This document shows positions 10,369 to 21,857 of a stretch of DNA of 64,000 bases, in pieces. The position numbers and the translations under genes were made by a program. The notes under the pieces were generated by a model, which was given only the letters and a program-made list of their open reading frames with translations, searched no databases and had not been told where the DNA came from. The DNA comes from Lineus longissimus. Lineage: Eukaryota > Nemertea > Pilidiophora > Heteronemertea > Lineidae. Each line of letters starts with the position of its first letter. The first letter of the stretch is position 1. The DNA is taken from NCBI RefSeq assembly GCF_910592395.1, contig NC_088323.1, positions 12,635,501 to 12,699,500 of the forward strand, written 5' to 3'.

Positions 10369-11610
10369 ACTGCGGAACATTTACAGTATTGTAAGTCTGG
10401 CGAACTCTGTCAAGTGTTAGCTTCGCTATTCACAACCATATTGCGTTGGCATGTTGTTGGGGCCGATATGCGCATTGGCACTATTGTTCCTATTTTAAAA
10501 AAGCCTAATGTAAACCATCATATTGTTGCTAACTATCGTCCAATTACCATAAGTACTTCTTATTCCAAGATGTTCGAACTTTTACTGATTCCTAAGGTTG
10601 ACAATTGTGGCAATACACAATTTGGTTTCAAGGGATCCCTTGGAATTGAAACTGCCTATTCTTTTATTCACGATATCGCAACATACTTTTATACAAAAGG
10701 GGGTCCAGTTTTTACCCGCTTCCTCGATGCAGTAAAATGATTTGATCGAGTCTGGCATGCAGTGCTATTTTATAAACTTTTACCACGAATGCCGCTGTGC
10801 CAATGGTTAGTTTTATACGAGTGGTACTCCAAATTGAAGGCAAAGGTGAGATGGCATGGAATGGAGACTGCTATATACTTTCGTGATCACTAGAGGCATC
10901 CGCCAGGGGAGTGTTTTTTCACCCACATTTTTCATTATGTTCATTGATGACTTGCTGTGTGATCTTTCGAATACTGAATGTGATATCAGATTAGCACATC
11001 TTTTTAGTAACATGGCATACGCTGACGATATAAATTTAATGAGGAACCTGCAGAACTAAAAATCCAGATAGCAGCACTAGTACTAAAAGGTACACTTCCA
11101 GTGCATTATCCATTAAAATTCAGTTTTGTTGATTTTCTCCCTAAAACTCTTCAAAATCTAATTAAGGACCAATAAAACAATATTTTTGGTGCTATTTCCC
11201 TATGTAGAGTAATTAAGGGATGACATATTCAATAATCATTGACCCGGGAAATGTTTTTCTCATTACAACCATGGTCCACTTGCCTGCAGGGCTCCCTATT
11301 GGCAGGTTTTGTTGTGCAGGTTCCTCATTGCGGCTAGTGTTCCTGGACTCCAAGTGCTTCTTGACAAGAGTTTCAGTTACTTTAAGAAGTGGCGCTTCGT
11401 TTTTGGAATCGTCAAAACAAAAGGTATAGTTTTTGGGGAGTGTTCATTGAAACAACCCCACTCTTTACGCCTTGGTGATGACCCTATTGCTATCACTAAC
11501 AGTTTAGAAATCCTTGGTGTTAACTTTAGAAGCAATCTGAAACCTGTGACCAACATTGAGAACAGGATCTCTGCTGCACGGCGCAGAGCCTTCGGTCTGT
11601 AGAGCTCCGG
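10366..11610 (+). pseudogene. LINE reverse transcriptase, 5' part, decayed
   Basis: This is a non-LTR retrotransposon ORF2 fragment. Reading from about 10366: a region of the type TAEHLQYC, then IVPILKKPNVN and ANYRPITIS (RT blocks 1-2), AFDRVWHAVL just past an in-frame TGA at 10738, GIRQGSVFSP, and the catalytic YADD (in AYADDINLM) at about 11017-11040. Reading resumes at 11327 with GLQVLLDKSF, KTKGIVFGE and LGVNF (thumb) to 11602. There is a frameshift near 10870, a MITE between 11041 and 11326, and a TAG near the break. The gypsy element splits it at 11610; the 3' part follows at 18088. The clade is not resolved (CR1/jockey-like at most). Confidence 0.88.
11041..11326. mobile_element. Short TIR element with AT target duplication
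   Basis: The 286-bp insertion sits between YADDINL and the next conserved LINE block. It begins GAGGAACCTGCA and ends with the exact inverse TGCAGGTTCCTC, flanked by AT on both sides. Removing it and one AT restores an open LINE reading frame across the site, which fixes its borders. No ORF. A 2-bp AT duplication is reported for ISL2EU-type transposons; that assignment is only a suggestion. Confidence 0.75.
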
Positions 11611-12291
11611 TGTCACAAAAGCAGTCTTGGAGTAATTGTGACCACTCAGCTTTAAGGGTGTCAGCCATGTTGTTTTTAGTGGAGAGTAGACCTTTACCGG
11701 GAAGCATTCGGTGGAAAGTGTGAATTTTTTTGTGGATAGGATACTTGGGGTAAGTGTCCCAATGTGTGATTATTGTTTGTAAACATGTCTATCATCCATT
11801 GGTCCTTCATTAGTTGGGTCTTAGTTTTCCTAGCTCTCCTTATGAGGAGAAGTTTACGTAGCTGGTGTGTGCAAGGTGTGTGTATTAGTGTAAGCCAATG
11901 TAGTGCTTTGTGACACAGGCTGTATAGGGCCTAGTATGTATTGTGTGTATGGTGGTATACAGTTTGTAGAGAAGCTGTCAGACTATTTCTGTAAGTGGAG
12001 CTCCAGGGTTGTTGTGGTCAAGTTGAATGCCACAGTACGGCAGTAGTAAGGTGTTTAGTGTTTAGTGTGTAGGTCAGCTCACATTTGTAGTTAAAGCTGA
12101 ACCGCCCAATTATTGCTGGACATGGATGACTATGTTTGATGTTTATGTGTATAAGGTCATTGTACATATTGTGAAACTAAAGGTTGTAAATATTGTACAT
12201 TTCAGTCCCTCTACAATAAAGAAGGGGTTTCTGTGAAGAGCGTAGCCCTGTCTTTCTGTTGGCCGCGGGTGATGAGGGCCCGTCCGCGACA
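11611..12291 (+). repeat. Gypsy 5' LTR (681 bp)
   Basis: It runs from TGTCACAAAAGC to GTCCGCGACA. It contains an AATAAA polyadenylation signal at 12215-12220. The 3' LTR is the matching copy. Confidence 0.93.
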
Positions 12292-12293
12292 AT

Positions 12294-12312
12294 TGGCGAC
12301 CTTCCCAGGACT
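12294..12312 (+). promoter_or_regulatory. Gypsy tRNA primer-binding site
   Basis: TGGCGACCTTCCCAGG lies two bases after the 5' LTR. Its first eight bases equal those of the BEL primer site, implying a tRNA with 3' end GGTCGCCA. Confidence 0.75.
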
Positions 12313-13015
12313 GGATCAGGACGTCAAGAGTGCCACCACGTTCGTTATTGAATCAAGTCGGTGAAACAGGCCTGGTGCCTATTGGTATATATATGCTGCA
12401 GCAGCTGCTATTTTGTGCAATATTGAGTGAATGATCTTTCTAGCCTTGGCTATTGGAACCGGATCGGATTCATAATGGATGACATGTGGTTTTGGAGACA
12501 TTGAATGAGTTATGAACTGACATTGAACTGACTTTGTTGTACATATCATAAACATTGTGTGCTGAAGGGTAGATATTTGTATTTGTAAATAGATTTGACT
12601 ATTCGTGATTTAATTGGTGTTATTTTATGTGAGGTGGTAGTAGTCTAGTGTCCAGTGTGGTGTTTTGACAAACGACCTGTACTTATTTTGGTCGAAGGAC
12701 ACGGTGTTGTGTATCAAGTGTGTTAAGACACTGGTATTTCGAACGGGTTTTACGATATCAAAGAGACGCGGTTAGGAATTTTATGGTTTAGTTGCGTCAA
12801 AGGTAACATTGGCAATTTTCATTTAGGATTGATGGTGTCATAAAGACACTGGTTGTTGATGTGTTGTGGTTAGACCGGAGGTGTAGTATATGTGTGTGGA
12901 TGTGGGAGTGATTGATTCTTTTCAGTGCAGGTTGGTCTTACCGAGGTTAGTCAGTGTCAGACTTATTTCTTATCACTAGAGTTGGAGTGACATAACAGTC
13001 TATTGTCCGAGTAGA

Positions 13016-14654
13016 ATGGACGACTTAAAGAAACTGATAGAAGCGGGAACTGCAATGGGGTACGCGGGTGAGGATCTTCAGAAGTTTGTCAAGGAGCAAC
13101 AGGCGGTCCAGAGGGATGTCAGAGCGCTGGCCAGGCAAGCTGAAGCAGAGAAAATGAAGTTGGCCAGACAAGCTGAAGCAGAGAAGATGGAGTTGGTATT
13201 ACGAGCCAAAGAACAGGAAGAGGCGCACCGGAATGCTGTATGGGAGAGGGAAGCAAGAGAGAAGGAAATACAGCACCGAAGAGACCTTGAACTGATTGAG
13301 GCGAAAGCAAAGGCTGTGACGAAGGATGTTAAACCGAGGGCACCTAAGCCACCTAAGCTTCCCTACTTCAACGAAACCCATGATGACATGGATGCATTCC
13401 TACAGAGGTTTGAGAGGTACGCCGAGACCCAGAAGTGGCCGCAGGAACAATGGGCCATGAATCTGAGTGCTCTACTCAAGGGCAAGGCTTTGATCCGATT
13501 TGAGTTGACGGTAGAAGGCTTCAGGAAACGGTTTTCGCACCTACAAACCCAAGATGGGAGAAACGTTCTTGCAATTTTCTTCAAGGTTGAAAAACTACTT
13601 GATGAGGTGGATTGAAATGTCCAAGACCGAGAAAACGTTCGGAGGGATTATAGATTTGCTGTTGAGGGACCAACTCTTGAATATAAGCGGTCCTGAACTT
13701 CGGTTATACCTGAAGGAACGGGCACCAGACTCGGTCAAGAGACTTACCGATCTGGCAGACCAATACGTAGAGGCTAGGGGTGGCAACATTATGAATGTGG
13801 TTAACCGACCCAGGGTAAGTGGCAGTGGTGTTCCAGCCAAAGAGGGACCCAAGCAGGCGACGACAGCTGATAAATCGCATGGTGAGAAGCCAAGCCACTT
13901 TACCGGTAGTAAGACCTACCCCTACTCGAAGCGACCACTTGTCCCAATGGCAGAGAGAATCTGTCATTTATGCTCCAAGAAGGGACATATCGCACGTGAC
14001 TGTACAGCAAAGTCCTCAGTAGCAGTAGATGAGAATGGTCATGAGAAAGAATCACTCGATACAGCAGTAGGATCATGCTGTATCACTACACCTGTGTATA
14101 GCCCGTCGATTGTCTCGACGAGTAAATCGGAGGAAACTGTAAAGACATCCCCTAGTTGTGGCCTATGCATGCCCCTGACGAGAGGATTGGTTGGAAGCGA
14201 GGAGGTGAGTGTCCTCCGGGATACAGGATGTAGTGGGGTGATAGTACGGCGAAGTATGGTGAATGACGCTGAAACAACAGGGAAAACGCAACGCTGTATG
14301 CTTGCGGATGGAACTGTTCGTCTTGTGCCAACGGCTGAAGTAACGATTGATACACCTTTCTTCAAGGGGAGGTGTAAGGCAATGTGCATGGAAAATCCTG
14401 TCTACGACCTCATAGTTGGAAATATCGACGACGCTAGGGATCCAACAGACCCAGACCCGGGATGGTCACTCGTCCACGCAGTCACCACTAGAGCACAAAT
14501 CCCAGAGGGAGGCCCGTCCACAGTCGACATTAAAGGTCCCGTGTGTTCCGCCCCAAATTGGAGATGCAGACGACTTCAAGGAGGCGCAACAGGACGACAA
14601 GTCTTTAGAGTTGCTGAGAGTAAAGGCGAGGGATGGAGTAGTCAAGACGGGTAA
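13016..14654 (+). pseudogene. Gypsy gag-protease, frameshifted
   Basis: ATG at 13016 opens gag. It begins with a charged coiled-coil segment containing two copies of LARQAEAEKM, followed by a core domain (about 13340-13790). The later part of the core, with LRDQLLNISGPELRLYLKER, resembles a SCAN/Gmr1 capsid fold. A CCHC knuckle CHLCSKKGHIARDC lies near 13961-14002, and the protease DTG is at 14220-14228. One extra G near 13555 moves the frame inside gag, so the product is broken unless it is read through; the next frame runs 13554-14654. The C-terminal end overlaps the pol frame. Upstream, 12313-13015 is untranslated leader. Confidence 0.88.
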
Positions 14655-17344
14655 AGGAGGCAGGGTGACCGAGTTCAAGCTCAAGAGTGGACTTCTGTAT
14701 TGTGTCTTCCACTCACCTACAGTACAGAATGGGAAAGTATTCAACCAGCTTGTTGTACCTACTGGTTACCGAGATGTGGGCATGAAGTATGCGCATGAGA
14801 CTCTCCTAGCAGGGCATCTGGGAAGCAGGAAGAGTGGGGACCGGCTCCTGTCACAATTCTTCTGGCCCGGTGTGCATGGTGACATTGCAAGGTTTTGTAG
14901 GTCATGCAGTATATGCCAGCGTATGACTCCGAAGGGACGAACAGTGAAAGTTCCATTGGAAAACATGCCTGTAATCGGTACACCATTCCAACGGGTGGCG
15001 ATTGATCTCGTGGGGCCTATCTCTTCTCTGACCGGAAGTGGCCATAGATACATTCTCACATTGATGGACGATGCGACGAGATATCCAGAGGCGACTGCCC
15101 TTCGAAAGATCGACACAGTTAATGTTGCGGAAGCTCTGCTTGACATGTTCAGTAGGGTTGGGATACCACCCGAGGTGTTGTCTGATCTTGGGACACAGTT
15201 TGTGTCAGATTTGATGAAGGAAGTAAGCCGGTTGTTGTCATTCTCACAGCTCACCACGACTCCATATCATCCAATGTGCAATGGACTGGTTGAGAAGTTT
15301 AACGGGACACTGAAGTCCATGCTACGAAGAATGTGCTCAGAACGACCCAAGGACTGGGATAGGTACCTCAGCTCAGTCTTGTTTGCTTACAGGGAGGCTC
15401 CCCAAGAATCACTAGGATTTTCACCCTTCGAGTTGCTGTATGGCAGAACAGTGCGTAGACCAATGACCATACTGAAGGAGTTTTGGACCAAGGAGATCCC
15501 TGACCCTGAGATACGGACCACGTACCAGTACGTCCTAGACCTGAAGCAGAGACTGGAAGACACTTGCGAGTGGGCACATGACCAGTTGAAGCTCGCATCT
15601 GCACGACACAAGGCCTACTACAATCGTAAGGCAAGGGTGCGACGGATGAAGGTTGGGGCCAAGGCCTTAGTGTTGCTACCGACCAAGTCGAAAAAGCTAT
15701 TGATGCAGTGGAAGGGACCATTTACGATTACTGAGGTTGTGGGTGACATGGATTACCGGTTGAATGTACATGGCAAGGTAAAGACGTTCCACGCCAATAT
15801 GTTGAAGGAATTTATTGCGCGACCAGAACAAGCAGCAACTGTTGCAGTGGTGGACGATGATGACGAGTGGGAACATGATGGACAAGTATGTGGAAGGTTG
15901 CCTGCTTTGAACCCGAGGTTGCTGTGCCCTAGTAGTGAGACGGTGAAGGATGTTCATGTTAGTGATAAGTTATCCACATCGCAGAAGCAACAGGTTGAGG
16001 AGTTGTTGACATCTTTTAGTGATGTACTGTCAGACCAACCCGGCCAGACAACTTTGATCGAGCATGACATAAAGACTACAACGGATAATCCAGTGCGGGT
16101 AAAACAGTACCCACTACCTTACAGTATGCAGTCCACAATAATTAAAGAAATGGAGACGATGCTGCAGATGGGAGTGGTAGTGCCCACTGACTCGCCTTAC
16201 TCTGCACCCATAGTGATTGTGAAGAAGAAGGACGGCACAAATCGATTTTGCATAGACTATAGAGCTCTGAACAGGATTACTGTATTCGACCCGGAGCCGA
16301 TCCCATGCATTGAAAGCATCTTTGCGAGGTTATCAGGGAAGAAGTACTTCTCCAAGTTTGATTTGACCAAAGGTTATTGGCAGGTCCCCTTGTCAGAATG
16401 AGCGAGTATGATATCAGCATTTACAGTTCCTAATGCTGGGCATTATCGTTTTACAGTGATGCCGTTTGGTTTGGTCAATGCACCAGCCACATTCACCAGA
16501 CTTATGAGGATTGTCTTGAAGGGGAAGGAGGGTGCAGAGAGTTTTATCGATGATACAATCCGCGGGGACGTACCTTGGGAGGTTCATTTGGACTCCATCA
16601 GAGACTTTCTGCTGCGGTTAAGGAACGGTGGTTTGACAGCGAAGCCATCGAAGATCTTCATCGGCTATGATAGCTTGGAATGTTTCGGGCACACTGTTGG
16701 CAACGACATTCAGCAGCCACATTGTAGCAAGGTTGAGGCCATTCAGAATGCTCCAGTGCCTCTGACGAAGAAGCAAGTTCGCGCTTTCATCGGCTTGGCC
16801 GGCTTCTATAGGAAGTTTGTTCTAAACTTTGCCGAAGTAGCTTTGCCGTTGACCGATCTAACAAGAAAGGGCCAGCCAACCAGGGTCCAGTGGACCGAAT
16901 CACAGGATCGTGCCTTCACGACACTCAAGCGAGTAAACTGCAAGCCCAGTTCTAAGGTTACCTGACTTGAGGATGCCATTTATTGTGAGGACCGATGCCT
17001 CAGACCAGGGGCTCGGGGCGATACTCCTGCAGGAGGACGGAGGAGTGAAGTGGCCCATAGCCTACGCAAGCCGCAAGCTGTTGCCTCGAGAGGTAAACTA
17101 CTCAACCATTGAGAAAGAGTGTCTGGCGATAGTCTGGGGTATCCTCAAATTCCAGCGATATGTATATGGGAATGAGTTCATGCTGCAGACGGATCATCAG
17201 CCTTTGCAATATTTGCAGCAGAAAAGGTCTTCCAATTCGAGGTTGATGCGGTGGTCCCTATTATTACAGCCTTACCGTTTCGTCATGAAGTACATCCAGG
17301 GTTCGGAGAACCTTGGCGCAGACTACCTCAGCCGAACCTCGTAG
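14416..17344 (+). pseudogene. Gypsy pol: integrase, then RT and RNase H
   Basis: Integrase comes first: HHCC zinc finger (H127, H134, C164, C167 in the frame starting at 14416), D197, D257 and E293 (35 residues between the last two, DD35E), and a GPF module (WKGPFTITE). RT follows from about 15960, with FSKFDLTKGYWQVPLSE, then MPFGLVNAPATF and the catalytic FIDDTI. RNase H (16973-17344) has RTDASDQGLG, EKECLAIVWG and TDHQPLQY. Defects are TGA at 16399-16401 (consistent with CGA to TGA decay) and a one-base shift near 16935. The switch from the gag-protease frame near 14545 may be natural frameshifting or damage. The retroviral order would put RT before integrase. Confidence 0.92.
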
Positions 17345-17391
17345 TCAAAGGTTTTGGTGTGATTCCAGTGTTACTCAAGTACACACTTTTT

Positions 17392-17405
17392 TTAGGGGGG
17401 ACGAG
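17392..17405 (+). other. Gypsy polypurine tract
   Basis: TTAGGGGGGACGAG lies immediately upstream of the 3' LTR TG. Confidence 0.75.
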
Positions 17406-18082
17406 TGTCACAAAAGCAGTCTGGGAGTAATTGTGACCACTCAGCTTTAAGGGTGTCAGCCATGTTGTTTTTAGTGGAGAGTAGACCTGTACCGGGAAGC
17501 ATCCGGTGGAAAGTGTGAATTTTGTGGATAGGATACTTGGGGTAAGTGTCCCAATGTGTGATTATTGTTTGTAAACATGTCTATCATCCATTGGTCCTTC
17601 ATTAGTCGGGTCTTAGTTTTCCTAGCTCTCCTTATGAGGAGAAGTTTACCTAGCTGGTGTGTGCAAGGTGTGTGTATTAGTGTAAGCCAATGTAGTGCTT
17701 TGTGACACAGGCTGCATAGGGCCTAGTATGTATTGTGTGTATGGTGGTATACAGTTCGTAGAGAAGCTGTCAGACTATTTCTGTAAGTGGAGCTCCAGGG
17801 TTGTTGTGGTCAAGTTGAATGCCACAGTACGGCAGTAGTAAGGTGTTTAGTGTTTAGTGTGTAGGTCAGCTCACATTTGTAGTTAAAGCTGAACTGCCCA
17901 ATTATTGCTGGACATGGAGGACTATGTTTGATGTTTATGTGTATAAGGTCATTGTACATATTGTGAAAATAAAGGTTGTAAATATTGTACATTTCAATCC
18001 CTCTACAATAAAGAAGGAGTTTCTGTGAAGAGCGTAGCCTGTCTTTCTGTTGGCCGCTGGTGATGAGGGCCCGTCCGCGACA
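17406..18082 (+). repeat. Gypsy 3' LTR (677 bp)
   Basis: It copies the 5' LTR with about 2% difference and has an AATAAA signal at 18007-18012. Its end is fixed by the TCCGG target duplication that follows. Confidence 0.93.
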
Positions 18083-18087
18083 TCCGG

Positions 18088-18764
18088 TTTCTCCTATCCC
18101 GGCCTGTCGTGTTGAGGTTAAATAAAGTTTATCTGTGGAAAATGGCCGTGTACCGTGTGCCCTAGCTTATGGATGTGCGAGGCTTCACTCTGGCCCTAGA
18201 GATATCGCCTCCCTGGTTTCCTTTCAGGGGTCTTGTATCAAACGTATATTTGGTATCCCTAAGCGCAGTCATCACACCAAACTGCTGCTGGTATAAAAAG
18301 TGTCAAAGATGTTATTCATGGCCAACAGGTTTCGTTATTTTACCATATTTTTAAAAGGTGCTCCCTGCGAGGGGCCTCAATATAGCGTTTTTATCTAATT
18401 ATCTATCTGGTGGTGTTGTTTTAAAGGTACCCTCATGGACTCTATTCTAAAACTGAGTCTCTCACCACTTACAACTACTTTCACATTTAAGCGAGGCAAG
18501 ACAGATTTAATACCCCAGATGGGATCACTGATTCACTACGGTCCTTAATTTAGTGAATCTTATAACAAACCTGATACTACTGAGAGGACCCTCGCCAAAT
18601 TACTCACCAAAGCTTTGTAATATCACGTGCCCTTTATCCAAATATCAGTACTGTATTGTGCAATATGTATTATCTATTTTGTGGATTATAGGTGTCATTG
18701 ATGTATTTAATTTGTATATATTTCTCCATTTAGGAGGTTTTATTAAATAAATAAATAAAATAGA
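18088..18764 (+). pseudogene. LINE ORF2, 3' part and tail
   Basis: This continues the LINE cut at 11610. Joining across the gypsy target site gives typical LINE C-terminal blocks: SYPGL, then ALAYGC near 18155-18175, and KRIFGIPKRSHHTKLLL near 18240-18290. Several stops are present. It ends in an A-rich repeat, TTAAATAAATAAATAAAA, at about 18743-18760, as expected for a LINE 3' tail. Confidence 0.8.
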
Positions 18765-18889
18765 TAAGAGCACAATATGCTTTAAAGACGGCTGTTAATA
18801 TCATATAATATATATCATAATCAGTATATCAAACCACGACAGTGGTGATGGGCTGCCACATGATTGTGAGATACACGTCCCAAGAGGTT

Positions 18890-19100
18890 GTTACGCGACA
18901 CGACCTCTAACGGTGGATTTTGGAGGCTTTGCATCGTGTGCACTGTTTTTAACGATGCATTGGTCATCTTACTCTATCTACAGTTAGGAATCCCAGAAAC
19001 TTTCGTTTGATGATGTTTACTCCTGAATAAAGGATTGAGAGGAAGGACTCCAAGCCGTACATTGACCGAAACTCTGTTTGTCATAGATACTGACACAGTA
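18890..19100 (+). repeat. Dispersed repeat R5, copy 1
   Basis: Diverged match to about 62990-63190. Shared blocks include CACTGTTTTTAA and CTTTCGTTTGAT followed by TTTACTnCnGAATAAAGG. No coding potential. Confidence 0.6.
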
Positions 19101-20280
19101 TCGTAAATTTGGTTGCAAAAGTTGGTACATATAAGATTTTTGGAACACTTTAAGATTTTATTCAATTTTATTCAATCTTAACATTTGCATGCGCCTATCG
19201 TTGCATATTTCTCTAAGATTCTTAGTTGATCTGACTAAATGCATGCAAAATATGTTATCTCTATCGCCGGTCAGTTGTTTGATATACAGTGCCTCTCAAT
19301 AAAAAGGTAATCCTAAAATACGGATGACTTATTTTTTCTTAAGAGATCTAAAATTGCATCCCTTTCATTTTTGGGAATTATGTCGTTTTCCTGAATTCAC
19401 AAAATTGTTATTGATCCCAATCTTGTGAAAAGTGACCTGAATAAAACATTGCTTGCCTCCATGGAAGTTTACAAAGGTTCAAACACAATTTTTATCATTG
19501 ACGATTGTGCTAATTTGCAGGACAGTAAAAAGGAAGGCTAGCGAACTTTGTAACTTGGCGTTTTCGGGAAAACATTTTTTTACGGAATTTCTACTTGAAT
19601 TTTAGTTCAAAAGTACAACTCTATTGTGAAGGACTTCCGGGAGAATATTCGTATGTTAGTACAATTTTTAACAAAGATGAAGAGTCAATGAAAATGTCCC
19701 CTACTTAGCATAATCTGAACAATAATTAAGTAAAAGGTGTTTAAGCTAAGTGAAATTATGACAAGTGCTAATTGTGCGGGGTATTCACGTAGGCCTTCTT
19801 TGGGCCAAGCTGTATGCATTGTCTCTGTGGAAACATGGCAACAATGACATGGATTTCAAGCTAAAAGTAAGAGATTTTCGCGGCAGAATATTTTCACGAG
19901 CCTGACCTATTTGCGAAATTCGCAAAAATATTCTGCACGCGAAATTTTTCCGTTCTACAGTATATAGTGCACAATATTTTTGAAATGTGAAATTAAAATT
20001 ATTTGTAAAATTTACAGTATCTATGCTTTGAATGGAATTTCAAATGTTCTGGAATAGTGGATTTTACTGAGAGACTTATCCTCTTGAATCTAATCCAAAG
20101 TTAAATGTCATCGATTTTTGAAAAGAGGATCACACCTCAACTATGTGTTGCTGTGTTGACTATATTACAATGTATGTTGGTTGCGCTTAATTGTAGAATA
20201 GGTTTGAGAAGTTTTGTCAGAACTCCATGAAAGGGGAATGTCTGTGAAAGAGGAATGTCCTCTTTACTTTTCTAGCTCTC
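19101..20280. other. Non-coding stretch
   Basis: No gene was recognised. The block GCCTCTCAATAAAAAGG near 19291 resembles a transposon tip and has a weak inverted counterpart near 20070, but I could not fix the borders. Confidence 0.4.
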
Positions 20281-21337
20281 AATTTGTAGATTATGCAAAG
20301 GGAGTGTTCACGAATCCTCTTTTTTTGTATGAGACATTTAACTACTATAATTGCTCATATATTCATGTTCACACAAACCCAATCATCAGTCAGTCAACGT
20401 TTGAACAAAATTAGCCAAAACACAAAGCGTTCTCAGAATAACGTTTGTGACATTTCACTAGTTTTTGAGGTTTCTTTGCGAAAGTGGGGTTTATAAAACC
20501 ATTTTTTCTACAAAGAAAAATGATCTCCAGGCAAAATAGCATATATTTTCTTGTTCATGCAATCAAAGTCATCAATCTGACAGTGGTTTCAACTAAATTT
20601 AGGTAAGACTTCGACCAATATTGAAACACTATATTTTGTAGATTAATACAAAGAGAGTGCTTACAAATCCTCTTTTTTGTAAGATGAGACATTTCACCGC
20701 AAAAACTGCTCATATATTCATGTTGTCACAGACCTAATAATAAGTATGTCAAAGTTCTAACAAAATTAGCCGAAACATAAAGGGTCCTAAGAACAAAATA
20801 ACTTTTATAATCTTTTTAAAATTTCTGTTCATCAAAATCACTATTTTCAAAAATCAACCATGCTTAGAGATGCTACACTAAACAGTGATATATAAATTAA
20901 GCATAGTATATATACTGGCAATTAATCTCTACCTGGGGTGACACAGAAAGCGTTGTTTAGAATGAAGCTTGTTTACACTATAAAATGTATTTTGTAGATT
21001 TATGCATTGGAAGTGCTTACAAATCTTCTTTTTTGTAAGATGAGACATTGCACTGCAAAAACGGCTCATATATTCATGTAGTCAAAGACCTATAATCAGT
21101 TTGTCAAAGTTCCATCAAAATTAGCCCAAATATAAAGCGTTTAAGAACAAAAGAACTTTAACAATCTTTGTAAAATCTTTGTTCATCAAAGTCACTATTT
21201 TCAAAAATCAACCATGCTTCCTGTCAAAGTAGTCCAAGCTAGACTAAACAATGATATACATATTAAGCATAGTACATTATTATGGTATTTAATCTCTACC
21301 AAGGGTGACACAGACTGCATTGTTTAGAATTAGGCTT
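20281..21337 (+). repeat. Three degenerate tandem units of about 350 bp
   Basis: Units start near 20281, 20635 and 20992. Each holds GTAGATT, then AATCnTCTTTTTTGTA, GCTCATATATTCATGT and AAATTAGCC in the same order and spacing. Many substitutions and small indels show an old duplication. ORFs in it are random. Confidence 0.75.
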
Positions 21338-21345
21338 GTTTATAC

Positions 21346-21857
21346 GGTAGACGGTAATAAAGGCACTGGAAATAAAGGCACTGGAAAAAAAGGTACGGAA
21401 AAAAAGGCATTAGGTAAAAAAAGCACTGGAAAAAAACGCACTAGGTAAAAAAGGCACTAGGAATAAAAGGCACTGGGTAAAAAAGGCACTAGGTAAAAAA
21501 GGCACTGGAAAAAAAGGCACCAGGAAATCACTATACTAGGTTTTTTTGGACCACCCAGTATTCTGTTGATGTAAAAAAAAACTACACATAGAAATGCACA
21601 TAGAATTTTTTATTTTTATTTTTATCTATGTGGTAGAGATTTCTCAGAGATTTCCCATACATCTTTTCTGGTGCCATTTTTCCATTGCCTTTTTTTCCAG
21701 TGCCTTTTTTACCCAGTGCCTTTTTTTCCTGGTGCCTTTTTTCCAGTACCTTTTTTACCTAGTGCCTTTTTTCCTAGTGCCTTTTTTCCTAGTGCCTTTT
21801 TTACCTAGTGCCTTTTTTCCGTTCCTTTTTTTCCAGTGCCTTTATAACCTACATTCT
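21346..21857. mobile_element. Foldback element with minisatellite arms
   Basis: Each arm is a run of about 16-17-bp units of the type AAAAAAGGCACTAGGT. Forward units occupy 21351-21532 and inverted units 21662-21848, with a spacer of about 130 bp. An 8-bp direct repeat GTTTATAC (21338-21345, 21858-21865) fits as a target duplication, because the tandem-repeat host reads on in register to the left break. No transposase. This architecture matches the foldback class (Drosophila FB, sea urchin TU). Confidence 0.8.

Larger units (their letters stand above)
11611..18082 (+). mobile_element. Ty3/gypsy retrotransposon, Gmr1-like, complete but disabled
   Basis: The 6472-bp element has LTRs at 11611-12291 and 17406-18082 and a perfect 5-bp target duplication TCCGG (11606-11610, 18083-18087). 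Domain order is gag - protease - integrase - reverse transcriptase - RNase H, that is, integrase before RT as in the Gmr1-like group. The coding region carries two frameshifts that look mutational (near 13555 and 16935), one frame change that may be natural (about 14545) and one nonsense codon (16399). By eye the LTRs differ at about 13 positions plus two small indels, or roughly 2%, so it is older than the BEL copy. Confidence 0.95.

Noticed and set aside
19289-20080. Possible TIR element starting GCCTCTCAATAAAAAGG
   Set aside because: The inverted counterpart is too diverged and no target duplication could be fixed.
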